Assembly (NCBI GenBank): GCA_965205045.1
Contig: OZ242031.1
Location: forward strand, 3,038,001 to 3,102,000
Length of the DNA: 64,000 nt
Source of the DNA: UBA6522 sp965205045
GTDB lineage: Bacteria; Pseudomonadota; Gammaproteobacteria; Steroidobacterales; Rariloculaceae
Direction of reading: 5' to 3'
Part shown: positions 35,239 to 43,188 of the stretch, piece by piece
How positions within the stretch are numbered: the first letter of the stretch is position 1
How the letters are laid out: each line of letters opens with the position of its first letter
The notes under the pieces: model-generated
The model's database searches: none
What the model saw: only the letters and a program-made list of their open reading frames with translations
Told to the model about the DNA's origin: nothing
Translations under genes and position numbers: made by a program

Positions 35239-35667
35239 TCACGCAGCCCCCTCCCACTGAAATTCCCCCGCAGGCCCAAGCGGCGAAAATGGGTTCCAGG
35301 CGAACTCCCAGACATGGCCGTCAGGGTCGGCCGCATAGGCGATATGCCCACCCCAGAAAATGTCGTGCGGTTCCCGGATTCCTCGCGCGCCGGCGGCGAG
35401 CGAAGTTTTGTAAAGTGCCGCAACCTCTTCCTTCTCGCGCACGTTGTAGGAAAGCGTGACCCCGGACCCACACAGTTTCTCCGGTGCCACACACATGTCT
35501 TCGGCAAGCTTCGCCCGCGGATAGAGTCCCAGTACCTGCCCAATCAGATCGAATACCACGATGCCGTCGGGGCTGTCCACCCGCCGCCATCCCAGCGCTT
35601 CGTAGAAGGCCGTCGCGCGACCCACATCGTCCACTGCAAGCGTAATCAGACTGACTCGCTGGTCCAT
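35239..35667 (-). CDS. Glyoxalase-fold (VOC) protein
   Basis: A 142-residue protein with one VOC module: VSLITLAVDDVGRATAFYEA, LGWRRVD, VALYKTSLAAGA, HIAYAADPDGHVWEFAWNP. The last is the usual metal-ligand (His...Glu) and DPDGxxWE motif. Families with this fold include glyoxalases, fosfomycin-resistance enzymes and dioxygenases. Sequence alone does not tell which. Complete gene standing alone. Confidence 0.85.
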   Translation of the reverse strand: MDQRVSLITLAVDDVGRATAFYEALGWRRVDSPDGIVVFDLIGQVLGLYPRAKLAEDMCVAPEKLCGSGVTLSYNVREKEEVAALYKTSLAAGARGIREPHDIFWGGHIAYAADPDGHVWEFAWNPFSPLGPAGEFQWEGAA

Positions 35668-35738
35668 GCCATCAACGTCCTCAAGCGAATGGGCGGATTC
35701 TAGCGTTTAACCTAGCTCGTCGGTAAGCTCCCCGGGCC

Positions 35739-36374
35739 ATGTGCGGACGCTTCACCCAACGGTTTTTCTGGCGGGAAGTTCATTACTTTCTGAATCTGAC
35801 GGGTCCGGCCCTGAACCTGCGGCCGCGCTACAACGTCGCGCCCGGCCAGGACGTGGCGGCGGTGCGCACGGCGGAGGACGGGCGCAGGCTCTCGATGCTG
35901 CGCTGGGGCCTGATTCCGTTCTGGAGCCGGGAACCGAACATCGGTTACCGGATGATCAACGCGAGGGCGGAAACGGCCGCGGGCAAGCCCGCGTTCCGCG
36001 CGGCCTACCGCGCCCGTCGTTGCCTGATCCCCGCCGATGGGTTCTACGAGTGGCAGCGCAAGGGCAAGGTCAGGCAGCCCTTCTACTTCGGCCTGAACGA
36101 CGGCGGCCCGATGGCGTTCGCCGGCCTCTGGGAACGCTGGACCGTCCCGGACGAAATCAAGCTGCCGCGCTCGCTGTCCGACCGGGCGCCGGGCGACGCG
36201 GTGGAGAGTTGCACGATACTGACCACGTCGGCGAACGAGACCCTGGCCCCCGTCCACCACCGCATGCCGGTGATCCTTCCCCCCGACGCCTTCGACCCCT
36301 GGCTCGCCGGCCAGCCGGTCGCCCTCGACCCCTATCCCGCCGAAGCGATGGCGCTCCAGCCCGTCTCGACCTAG
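35739..36374 (+). CDS. yedK: YedK/HMCES-type abasic-site protein with a premature stop near the end
   Basis: A 211-residue protein. Cys 2 (MCGRFT), Asn 74 (INARAET), Glu 104 (GFYEW) and His 173 (HHRMP) are the catalytic set of SRAP proteins, which crosslink to abasic sites in single-stranded DNA through Cys 2. The frame ends at TAG 36372-36374, where the duplicated tail at 37205-37348 has TGG. Beyond the TAG the frame still reads as the missing ~18 residues (NKASHDDPRCLE...). The lost end is outside the active site, so the protein may still work. Confidence 0.88.
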   Translation: MCGRFTQRFFWREVHYFLNLTGPALNLRPRYNVAPGQDVAAVRTAEDGRRLSMLRWGLIPFWSREPNIGYRMINARAETAAGKPAFRAAYRARRCLIPADGFYEWQRKGKVRQPFYFGLNDGGPMAFAGLWERWTVPDEIKLPRSLSDRAPGDAVESCTILTTSANETLAPVHHRMPVILPPDAFDPWLAGQPVALDPYPAEAMALQPVST

Positions 36375-36469
36375 GTGAACAAGGCGTCCCATGACGATCC
36401 GCGGTGCTTGGAGCCGGTGGTGGTGTCGTAAGTGATGAGCGTGGTCGGGAGGGGCGGTCGCGCACACGC

Positions 36470-36504
36470 TTGACAGTTAGTTCGGCTAGATCGACAATCT
36501 AGCC
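36470..36504 (+). promoter_or_regulatory. Promoter and operator of the second Phd-PIN module
   Basis: Same layout as copy 1: TTGACA (36470-36475), 17 bases, GACAAT (36493-36498), with the inverted repeat GGCTAGAT (36484-36491) / ATCTAGCC (36497-36504) across the -10. Confidence 0.62.
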
Positions 36505-36527
36505 AGCACAACTAGACAGGTGGAGTC

Positions 36528-36782
36528 ATGACGGAATGGGCGCTACAGGATGCCAAGAATCGCTTCAGCGCGGTGGTCGACGCCGCGCTCACGGGCAGAC
36601 CCCAGCGGGTAACACGGCGAGGCAAGCCGGCTGTCGTGGTGATTGCAGTTGAAGAGTACGAGCGTCTTCGACACCTGGAAAAGGCGGAGGCGCCGACATT
36701 GGCGGAATTGCTGCTGGCAATTCCGCAGGACGACGGGGAATTCGATCGGTTTCGGCTACGTTCCAGGCCGGTCGAATTCTGA
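36528..36782 (+). CDS. Phd/YefM-family antitoxin (copy 2)
   Basis: An 84-residue protein almost identical to the one at 29190. It has the Phd N-terminal fold (ALQDAKNRFSAVVDAAL; VVVIAVEEYERLRHL) and an acidic toxin-binding tail. Coupled to the toxin by overlapping stop and start. Because operator and proteins are nearly the same in both copies, cross-regulation between the two modules is likely. Confidence 0.88.
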   Translation: MTEWALQDAKNRFSAVVDAALTGRPQRVTRRGKPAVVVIAVEEYERLRHLEKAEAPTLAELLLAIPQDDGEFDRFRLRSRPVEF

Positions 36783-37183
36783 TGTACCTGATCGACACGG
36801 ATATTCTGTCGGCCCTGCGCAAGCGCGAACGCCACCCGGAGATCGTCAAGTGGATTTCAAGTCAGCGTACATCTGACCTGTACCTCAGCGTCGTATCCGT
36901 TGGTGAAATAGAGCGGGGGATCATTCGGCAACAGAAAAGGAATCCGGTGTTTGCGAATACGTTGGCCATATGGCTCGACCAGGTAATCGGCTTGTACGGT
37001 GGGCGCATCCTGGGAGTGGATCTGCCGACAGCGCGACGATGGGGCCAGCTTTCCGCCGCGCTCAACCACGCCAGCGCCGACCTGCTGATCGCGGCCTCGG
37101 CACTGGAGCACGGACTGGCCGTTGTGACGCGAAATGTGCGCCACTTTCGGCCAACAGGTGTGCCGGTTATTGACCCGTCATAG
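36782..37183 (+). CDS. PIN-domain ribonuclease toxin (copy 2)
   Basis: A 133-residue PIN toxin with the same catalytic acids as copy 1 (Asp in LIDTDIL, Glu in SVGEIERG, Asp in SADLLIAAS). It differs by a handful of residues clustered at positions ~34-60 (LSVVSV, IIRQQKRNPVF). That clustering may reflect partial gene conversion or selection at the antitoxin or RNA interface. Intact. Confidence 0.9.
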   Translation: MYLIDTDILSALRKRERHPEIVKWISSQRTSDLYLSVVSVGEIERGIIRQQKRNPVFANTLAIWLDQVIGLYGGRILGVDLPTARRWGQLSAALNHASADLLIAASALEHGLAVVTRNVRHFRPTGVPVIDPS

Positions 37184-37204
37184 TTAGAACACTGCTCCGC
37201 CGGC

Positions 37205-37348
37205 GCGTTCGACCCCTGGCTCGCCGGCCGGCCGGTCGCCCTCGACCCCTATCCGGCCGACGCGATGACGCTCCAGCCGGTCTCGACCTGGGTCAGCAAG
37301 GCGCCCAATGACGATCCGCGGTGCTTGGAGGTGGTGGTGGTGCCGTAA
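37205..37348 (+). pseudogene. Duplicated yedK 3' end
   Basis: Reads AFDPWLAGRPVALDPYPADA, then MTLQPVSTWVSKAPNDDPRC and LEVVVVP-stop. It matches the end of the yedK gene at 35739 and keeps the Trp codon that is TAG there. DNA similarity to 36288-36450 continues past the stop codon. It has no start and is a leftover of a duplication in which the Phd-PIN cassette became sandwiched. Confidence 0.75.
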
Positions 37349-37483
37349 GTGATGAGCGTGGCCGGGAGGGACGATCGCGCATAACGGCTTGCACTTGCAA
37401 ACCGCCTTGCCGCACAATTGGCCTACCACGCGTGTTGTTTCGTTGGCACGCCGCGAGGGCTACCAGGGTGACCTGGCGGCCCT

Positions 37484-38077
37484 TTGCTTTTTCTGCAGGA
37501 GGCGAACCTTCCTGAGCGTACCGCGGTCCATATCGATGGGTTCAACCTTTACTATGGTTCACTATTGGGCGGACCCAATTGCGAAGCGGCTGCGCCCGTA
37601 GGCAACGACGCCGGTCTCGTTGAAGCCATTCGCCTGGTGCAAGACAATCTGAATATGGAGAACATCCAACAGACAGGACCGGCCGCCGGCGCCTCGCTCT
37701 GGCTGAGGATGGAGGAAGAAGGCGCGGACGAGGCGTTGCGCCGCGAGTTGGACAGATTGGAGACGGACGGAGAGGTAGAAGCAATGGCATCCCTGACAGC
37801 GGAAAGATGGAAAGAACGCCAGCGGCAGAAAGAGGCGCAGGTTCGGGCCCAGGCCATCGAGCAGGGACGTGCGGAGGGCCTTGAATCTCATCGGCGCCTG
37901 CTGGCGAGTCTGGCGGCGCGTCGGTTCGGCGTGGACACGAGCGAACGCCTGTCGGCGCTGCTGGCGCGCGTTTCGGAGCCGGAGCGCTTGGTGGCGGTGG
38001 GCAATGCGATCATCGACTCCGGCACGGGCGCAGAATTGCTTGCGGCAGCGCGGGTCATCGTCGGTCCCGCGAATTGA
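37484..38077 (+). pseudogene. Chimeric open frame: NYN-domain start joined to an Rpn C-terminus
   Basis: The frame begins after AGGAGG (37497-37502), but no ATG, GTG or TTG follows at the right place, so the start codon seems lost. Residues RTAVHIDGFNLYYGSLLGG match the first strand of NYN ribonucleases. GNDAGLVEAIRLVQDNLN resembles the NYN 'SNDSDL.E.IR' segment with the middle deleted. After ~37710 the frame is the Rpn C-terminal half (ALRRELDRLE, TAERWKERQRQKEAQVRAQA...). The join is in frame. Whether it is translated is unknown. Confidence 0.62.
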
Positions 38078-38085
38078 ATCCTGCG

Positions 38086-38103
38086 CCGGGCGGTTGCGCC
38101 CGG
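38086..38103. repeat. Perfect 7-bp hairpin after the chimeric frame
   Basis: CCGGGCG-GTTG-CGCCCGG (38086-38103) directly follows the stop region of the chimeric frame. There is no T-tract, so a factor-independent terminator is unlikely. A related but altered sequence follows the other Rpn copies. Confidence 0.45.
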
Positions 38104-38274
38104 TTCGGCCCGCTTCGCCATGCACAAGGCGGCTGCGGGCAAAAATGACTCCCTGAAGTGCCGCGAATCTCGCGATTCTGCCCAAAAACACCATGCCGTT
38201 GCGGGCGTCTGCGGTTCGTACAATCCGGCATTCCAAGACGTGCGCAGGCACGTCAAATCATGCCGGAGCCCCCC

Positions 38275-39369
38275 ATGCACGACGCCGCCTACAAGATGCT
38301 GTACTCGAATCGGCACATGGTCGCGGAGTTGCTGCGCGGGTTCCTGCCGGACGAGGCCTCGGCCGGCTTCGACTTCGACACCCTGGAGCGGCTGCCAGCG
38401 TCGCATGTCGGCCCGGCAATGGAGCGGCGCGAGGGCGACATGATGTGGCGGCTGCGCGCCCGGGGCGCGCCGGCCGAAGGCTGGGTGCACGTGCTGGTGC
38501 TGCTGGAGTTCCAGTCCGGCGTGGACCGCAGCATGGCGTTGCGGGTGCTGACCTACACGGGACTCGCTTGGGAGGGGATTCTGCGCGACGGAAAGCGGGC
38601 CGGCGATAAGGCGCGGCCGCGCGAGGACGCGCCGGTCGGCGGCGAGCCGAGGCCGCAGACGCAGCTGACGTCGCAGACGCCGCTGCCGCCGGTGATCCCG
38701 TTTGTGGTCTACAATGGGTCTCCGTCCTGGAAGGCGCCAGAGAGCGTCTCGGACTTGGTCGCCCCGGCGCCTGCGGCGCTGGCCAGACTGCAGCCGAAGA
38801 ACCGTTATGTGCTGCTGGACATGCACCGGTCGGACACCGTCGGCGTGCCGGACGACAACGTGGTCGGCCTGCAAGTGGCCCTGGTGCGCGCCACGCCGGT
38901 GGAGGCGCTGGCGATCCTGCCGCGGCTGAGCGCCGTACTGGCGGGGCCGGAGCATAGGGCGCTGCGAGAGGCGTTCGCGCGGTGGTTGCGCCGGTCGTGG
39001 AACAAGGACTACGATTTGGAGGCTGGCGCGGACGATGAGTTGCGTGGTGAACTGGATCGATTGGAGGCAGCGGGTGAGGTAGAAGCGATGGGATCCTTGA
39101 CAGCAGAAAGATGGAAAGAGCGCCAGCGGCAAAAAGAGGCGCAGATTCGGACGCAGGCGATGGCGCAGGGCCATGAATTTCATCGGCGCACGCTGGCGAG
39201 TCAGGCGGCGCGCCGTTTCGGCGCGGACACGGGCGAACGCCTGTCGGCGCTGCTGGCGCGCGTATCGGAGCCGGAGCGCCTGGCAGCGGTGGGCGACGCG
39301 ATCATCGACTGCGCCACGGGCGCGGATTTGCTCGCGGCAGCACGGGGCATCGCCGGTCCCGCGAATTGA
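38275..39369 (+). CDS. Rpn-family (YhgA-like) PD-(D/E)XK recombination-promoting nuclease
   Basis: A 364-residue protein, the only complete Rpn copy in the window. I chose ATG 38275 with GGAG six bases upstream; ATG 38260 is possible. N-terminal MHDAAYKMLYSNRHMVAELL (the Rpn 'D..YK.LF' start), catalytic Asp 55 (EGDMMWRL) and Glu 78-x-Gln 80 (LLEFQS), IPFVVYNGSPSW, then a helical C-terminal half with WKERQRQKEAQIRTQA and ARRFGADTGERLSALL. Rpn proteins cut DNA and raise recombination; their variable C-terminus binds target sequences. Confidence 0.85.
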   Translation: MHDAAYKMLYSNRHMVAELLRGFLPDEASAGFDFDTLERLPASHVGPAMERREGDMMWRLRARGAPAEGWVHVLVLLEFQSGVDRSMALRVLTYTGLAWEGILRDGKRAGDKARPREDAPVGGEPRPQTQLTSQTPLPPVIPFVVYNGSPSWKAPESVSDLVAPAPAALARLQPKNRYVLLDMHRSDTVGVPDDNVVGLQVALVRATPVEALAILPRLSAVLAGPEHRALREAFARWLRRSWNKDYDLEAGADDELRGELDRLEAAGEVEAMGSLTAERWKERQRQKEAQIRTQAMAQGHEFHRRTLASQAARRFGADTGERLSALLARVSEPERLAAVGDAIIDCATGADLLAAARGIAGPAN

Positions 39370-39461
39370 ATCCTGCGCCGTGCCTGGCGGTCAAGGACTT
39401 GCGTCGCGCTGAACGCAGCGCGCTACCTGCCGAGCCCGGCGTCTTCAAGGAGGTTGCTGTA

Positions 39462-41366
39462 ATGCCTGACCGCAAACATTGGGACCAGCCAAAAGCCGCC
39501 ATTCAGGTGGCGTTCCTGTCACTCTTCCTTGGCCCTGGTGTGGCCGTTGTATCGTCCCAGGGGCTCATGCCTCAAGCCGAACAACCAGTTCTGACGGCAT
39601 TGGATCTCAATGCCGATGGCATGCTTTCAACCGAAGAGGTTCAGTCCAGTCCTGGATCGCTGAGAGCGCTGGACCAAGATGGCGATGGTGTCCTGTCACC
39701 GGAGGAGACAAGGCTGGTATTGCCGGAAGGAAGACAATTCCCGCCGGGATTCGAGGGGGAAAGGATGCGGGATCCCAGGATTCAGCCCCTGATGAAGCTC
39801 ATTGACCGCAATGGTGACGGGACCATCGATGCCGATGAAATCGAAGCCTCAAGCAGTGCCATAAGGCGCCTGGACGCGGATGGCGACTGGAACCTGAGTG
39901 GCGCCGAGACTGCGCTACGACAGGGCGACGCCGCTGGAGCCGGGGGAGGCGGCGCGGAGGGCGGCCGGGCAGGGAGTCCGGACATGACCGGATTCCAGGG
40001 TTCGATGACTGAGGAAAACCGCGGTCCGTTCGGCGCTACCCTGTTCGACGATGGGGTCGGGCCGGGTCAGGACAACCGGGCGTTCGATGGCTACATTTTC
40101 TACATGGAGCACGACACCAACATGAGCCGGACCGTCGGCAATACCACCTGGTTGTTGAATTCATCGTTTCAACCGGTACACCGCTGGGACAATCCGAATC
40201 ATGCCCACGAAGGCGTTGGCCCCTACCTGCTGGAAAACGGAACGGTCGTGCGTCCCTACTCAACAGTAGACTGGCTGGGCAGGGAAGATTTTTACGTAGC
40301 CTCCTTTACCTCGCTCGAGATCATCGACTGGGATGGGAATCAACTCTGGGAATTCGACTATTGCACGCCTTATCGCCATTGCATGCACCATGACTTCGAA
40401 CCCATGCCCAATGGAAACATTCTGCTGATCGTCAATGATTTCAGGACTCTTGAGGAAGCTGAATCAATCGGCTTTCGGCCCGTTAACGACAGGGCGATAG
40501 CCTTTGAACGCATCGTTGAAATTCAACCGAATCTGGAAGACGGATCGACCCGCATTGTCTGGGAATGGAATGTGCTGGACCACATCGTCCAGGATCTTTA
40601 TCCGGACCGCCCCAACTATGGCGACCCCGCAGATCATGTCGGCAAGATCGACATCAACTATGTTGGCAAATCAACCCGATTCATCCCCGGAAGCATTTTT
40701 CACTTCAACTCCATCTCCTACAGCGAAGAACGGGATCAGATCCTGATCAGCAATTTCGGTACCAATGAGATATTCATTATCGATCACAGCACCAGCACGG
40801 CGGAGGCACGTACGGATAGCGGAGGTGCGAGTGGCAGGGGTGGCGACCTGATATACCGATGGGGAAATCCTCATGCCTACGGGATGGGAGATGCCGAATC
40901 CCGACAGCTTTTCAAGCAGCATGACGCGGCCTGGATACCCGACAGCGTTCCTGCGCGCGGGGATATCAGCGTATTCAACAACGGAGTGGAGCGGCAACCG
41001 GCTTACACCGGTTACATTGAGCTGACACTGCCTGCGCTTGGCGACGCGTACCGGCGTGCCGGTAATGAACCGTACGGTCCTGCGAGCCCGGATTACGAAT
41101 TCAATGAATTCGCAGGCGATCCGCCGGAGAGTTTTTACGCGCCGTTCATGTCGGGGGCCAGGCGTCTGCCCAATGGCAATATCTTCGGCGTCAGCGGCCT
41201 GGTGAGTGGAATTTTTGAAGTGACGGAAGAGGGTGAGGAGGTGTTAAGGGCAGTCCCGGGCAGCCGCTCGTCTTTCTATCGTGCTTACAAGTTTCCAAAA
41301 GACTATCCCGCATTCAATGACAGAAATCTTGCCCCGCTTTCTACAGGCTGGAGTATTCAGGACTAG
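39462..41366 (+). CDS. Exported arylsulfotransferase-like protein with EF-hands
   Basis: A 634-residue protein starting at ATG 39462 behind AAGGAGG. Signal-like segment at ~13-32. Four EF-hand loops precede the enzyme domain: DLNADGMLSTEE (48-59), DQDGDGVLSPEE (71-82), DRNGDGTIDADE (115-126) and DADGDWNLSGAE (138-149). The rest (~200-634) is a beta-propeller with ASST features: NHAHEGVGPYLL, HCMHHDFEPMPNGNILLI, DPADHVGKIDINYV, GSIFHFNSISY, RLPNGNIFGVSG. Arylsulfotransferases move sulfate between phenols in the periplasm through an active-site His. The calcium-loop fusion is unusual. A sulfatase tail lies at the window start. Confidence 0.85.
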   Translation: MPDRKHWDQPKAAIQVAFLSLFLGPGVAVVSSQGLMPQAEQPVLTALDLNADGMLSTEEVQSSPGSLRALDQDGDGVLSPEETRLVLPEGRQFPPGFEGERMRDPRIQPLMKLIDRNGDGTIDADEIEASSSAIRRLDADGDWNLSGAETALRQGDAAGAGGGGAEGGRAGSPDMTGFQGSMTEENRGPFGATLFDDGVGPGQDNRAFDGYIFYMEHDTNMSRTVGNTTWLLNSSFQPVHRWDNPNHAHEGVGPYLLENGTVVRPYSTVDWLGREDFYVASFTSLEIIDWDGNQLWEFDYCTPYRHCMHHDFEPMPNGNILLIVNDFRTLEEAESIGFRPVNDRAIAFERIVEIQPNLEDGSTRIVWEWNVLDHIVQDLYPDRPNYGDPADHVGKIDINYVGKSTRFIPGSIFHFNSISYSEERDQILISNFGTNEIFIIDHSTSTAEARTDSGGASGRGGDLIYRWGNPHAYGMGDAESRQLFKQHDAAWIPDSVPARGDISVFNNGVERQPAYTGYIELTLPALGDAYRRAGNEPYGPASPDYEFNEFAGDPPESFYAPFMSGARRLPNGNIFGVSGLVSGIFEVTEEGEEVLRAVPGSRSSFYRAYKFPKDYPAFNDRNLAPLSTGWSIQD

Positions 41367-41389
41367 GCTGGTCTCGACAAATTGGCTAC

Positions 41390-41536
41390 AAGAAGGTAAT
41401 TTCCGCCCGTGAGATCGTAGCGGCGATGTCGGCGGATAAGGGGCAGATCAGCCGGGTAATCTAGTCGTTACTCGACAAGAAACTGATCGCGCGAACACAG
41501 GATCCGAGCTACGGGCAAAGTTGCTGCCGTTCCTGA
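41390..41536 (+). pseudogene. MarR-family regulator, HTH fragment
   Basis: The frame reads VISAREIVAAMSADKGQISR, VI-stop-SLLDKKLIARTQDPS. This is the recognition helix and start of the wing of a MarR-type regulator (Ser-Ala-x-x-Ile-x-x-x...Lys-Gly-x-Ile-Ser-Arg-x-x-x-x-Leu), with an in-frame TAG at 41462-41464. Both ends are missing. Confidence 0.58.
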
Positions 41537-41595
41537 CGGATTGAGCCGTTCAGTGCGCCGGTCGTCCATTCAACGCTGAATCGGGGAGGAATCCC

Positions 41596-43161
41596 ATGAT
41601 CGATCATCGAGCCGGTCATGACTGTGCCGGGCGAACCTGGCCGGCATGTGTCACCATCATCACGGCTTTCCTGCCCGTCACGTTCTTCCTGTCCGGATGT
41701 GAACAGCGATCCAGTCAGAGCGAGCCACCGGCCGTGAATCCGGGTGTCGCGCCCGCCGACGTCGCCGCCGGCCTGGTCAATCCTTCTCTTGACTACCTTC
41801 CCTATACGCCGGCGCCCGATGACCTCGTCATATCCCGGCAGGCGTATGTCGACAAGCTGTATGGCTTCTGGCTGGGTCAGTGCATCGCGAACTGGACCGG
41901 GATTGTGACGGAAACGGACAAGATCGGCGGGGAGGGACCGGCCGGGGAATTCTATACCCGCGACGACTGGGGCCAGCCCGATCAGGTCAATATCCGGGGC
42001 GGTATTTCAACGACCATCGACTGGGTGCTTGTGGACGAGGACGAGATTTGGGGCGCCGACGACGACACCGATATCGAATACATCTATCAACACCTCCTGT
42101 TGAGCAATCAGTCCAGCATGCTCACCGGAGAACAGATCCGCGATGGCTGGCTCACGCATATCTATTCCGACGAGAACACGCCATTCACCACCGCAAACGG
42201 CGATAAACAGAACTTTCTCTGGGTGTCGAACCAGTCGGCACACGACTTGATGCGCGTCCAGGGCCTGGTGCCACCGGCCACCGGCGACCCCGCCAACAAT
42301 CCCGACTCCGAGATGATCGACGCGCAGCTTACGACTGAGATATTCGGCCTGTTTGCGCCGGGCCGGCCCGACATGGCGCTGGAGATGGCCTATCTGCCGA
42401 TCCGCACCACGGCTTGGGAGAACGCGGCGTGGGCGGCCGAGTTCTATGTGGAGATGCATGCGCTGGCCTCGCGGGTCGACCAGGACCTGCCGATGAGGGA
42501 CCAGATCTTCTGGATGGCGGACCGGGCGCGCCTGGGCGTGCCGGACGACTCCTACACGGCGAAGATGTTCGATTTCGTCAAGAGCCGATACGAGGCCGGT
42601 GTGCCCTGGGAGCAGGCTCGGGACGAGGTCCATGTCCGCTACCAGGTCGAACAGGCTGACGGTTACGACATGACGTCGAGAAACCTGGACTGCAATGGCT
42701 GCTACGCCTCCGGCATCAACTTTGCCGCGAGCATCGTCAGCCTCCTGTACGGCGAAGGCGACTACCGCGACACTGTCAAGATTGCCGCCCTTGCGGGCTG
42801 GGACTCGGACAATCCTGCGGCGACATGGGGCGGTCTGCTGGGGTTCATGATAGGCAGGGAGGGGGTCGAGCAGGCATTCGGGAGATCGTTTTCCGGCCGC
42901 TACAACATCCACAGAACGCGCGGCGGCTTCCCCGACGATGGCATCGATACGTTTCAGGCCATGGCCGAGCGAGGCGTGTTTGTCGTGGACAGGGTAGTGC
43001 AGGAAGAGATGGGCGGCGGCGTCGATCTGGTGAATAACCTCTGGTATGTACCCGGTGCCGGCTCGGCTACCGGCTCGGCTACCGGCTCAGCCACAGGTTC
43101 GGCCACCGGCTCGGCCACGGGCTCGGCCACCGGCACGGCCACCGGCACGGCTCCGGAATAA
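41596..43161 (+). CDS. ADP-ribosylglycohydrolase-family lipoprotein
   Basis: A 521-residue protein. GGGGAGG precedes the ATG. A lipobox LSGC places the acylated Cys at residue 35, so it is membrane-anchored and faces the periplasm or outside. The ARH fold is shown by KLYGFWLGQCIANWTG, the metal-binding Asp-Asp-Asp-Thr-Asp at 155-159 (WGADDDTD), and GWDSDNPAATWGGLLGF at ~401 with the second Asp pair (403, 405). ARH enzymes free ADP-ribose or ribose from ADP-ribosylated substrates. The C-terminus is a Gly-Ser-Ala-Thr repeat tail. A sugar transporter and ribokinase follow on the same strand. Confidence 0.84.
   Translation: MIDHRAGHDCAGRTWPACVTIITAFLPVTFFLSGCEQRSSQSEPPAVNPGVAPADVAAGLVNPSLDYLPYTPAPDDLVISRQAYVDKLYGFWLGQCIANWTGIVTETDKIGGEGPAGEFYTRDDWGQPDQVNIRGGISTTIDWVLVDEDEIWGADDDTDIEYIYQHLLLSNQSSMLTGEQIRDGWLTHIYSDENTPFTTANGDKQNFLWVSNQSAHDLMRVQGLVPPATGDPANNPDSEMIDAQLTTEIFGLFAPGRPDMALEMAYLPIRTTAWENAAWAAEFYVEMHALASRVDQDLPMRDQIFWMADRARLGVPDDSYTAKMFDFVKSRYEAGVPWEQARDEVHVRYQVEQADGYDMTSRNLDCNGCYASGINFAASIVSLLYGEGDYRDTVKIAALAGWDSDNPAATWGGLLGFMIGREGVEQAFGRSFSGRYNIHRTRGGFPDDGIDTFQAMAERGVFVVDRVVQEEMGGGVDLVNNLWYVPGAGSATGSATGSATGSATGSATGSATGTATGTAPE
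43060..43155 (+). repeat. 12-bp tandem repeat, eight units (Gly-Ser-Ala-Thr tail)
   Basis: Eight 12-base units of the type GGCTCGGCTACC encode six Gly-Ser-Ala-Thr, one Gly-Thr-Ala-Thr and one Gly-Thr-Ala-Pro unit at the end of the ARH lipoprotein. The unit length is a multiple of three, so copy changes alter tail length but not frame. Confidence 0.92.
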
Positions 43162-43188
43162 CCGCCGGAACACCATTGAGGAACTGAT

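Larger units (their letters stand above)
36468..37231. repeat. Copy 2 of the 764-bp duplicated Phd-PIN cassette
   Basis: It aligns gap-free with 29130-29893. Here the cassette stands ~95 bases after the yedK stop and is followed by a second, complete copy of the yedK 3' end (37205-37348). The cassette is therefore flanked by direct repeats of the yedK tail, which is probably the older arrangement from which copy 1 derived. Confidence 0.93.

Noticed and set aside
38086..38103. Rho-independent terminator
   Set aside because: The hairpin is perfect but no T-tract follows.
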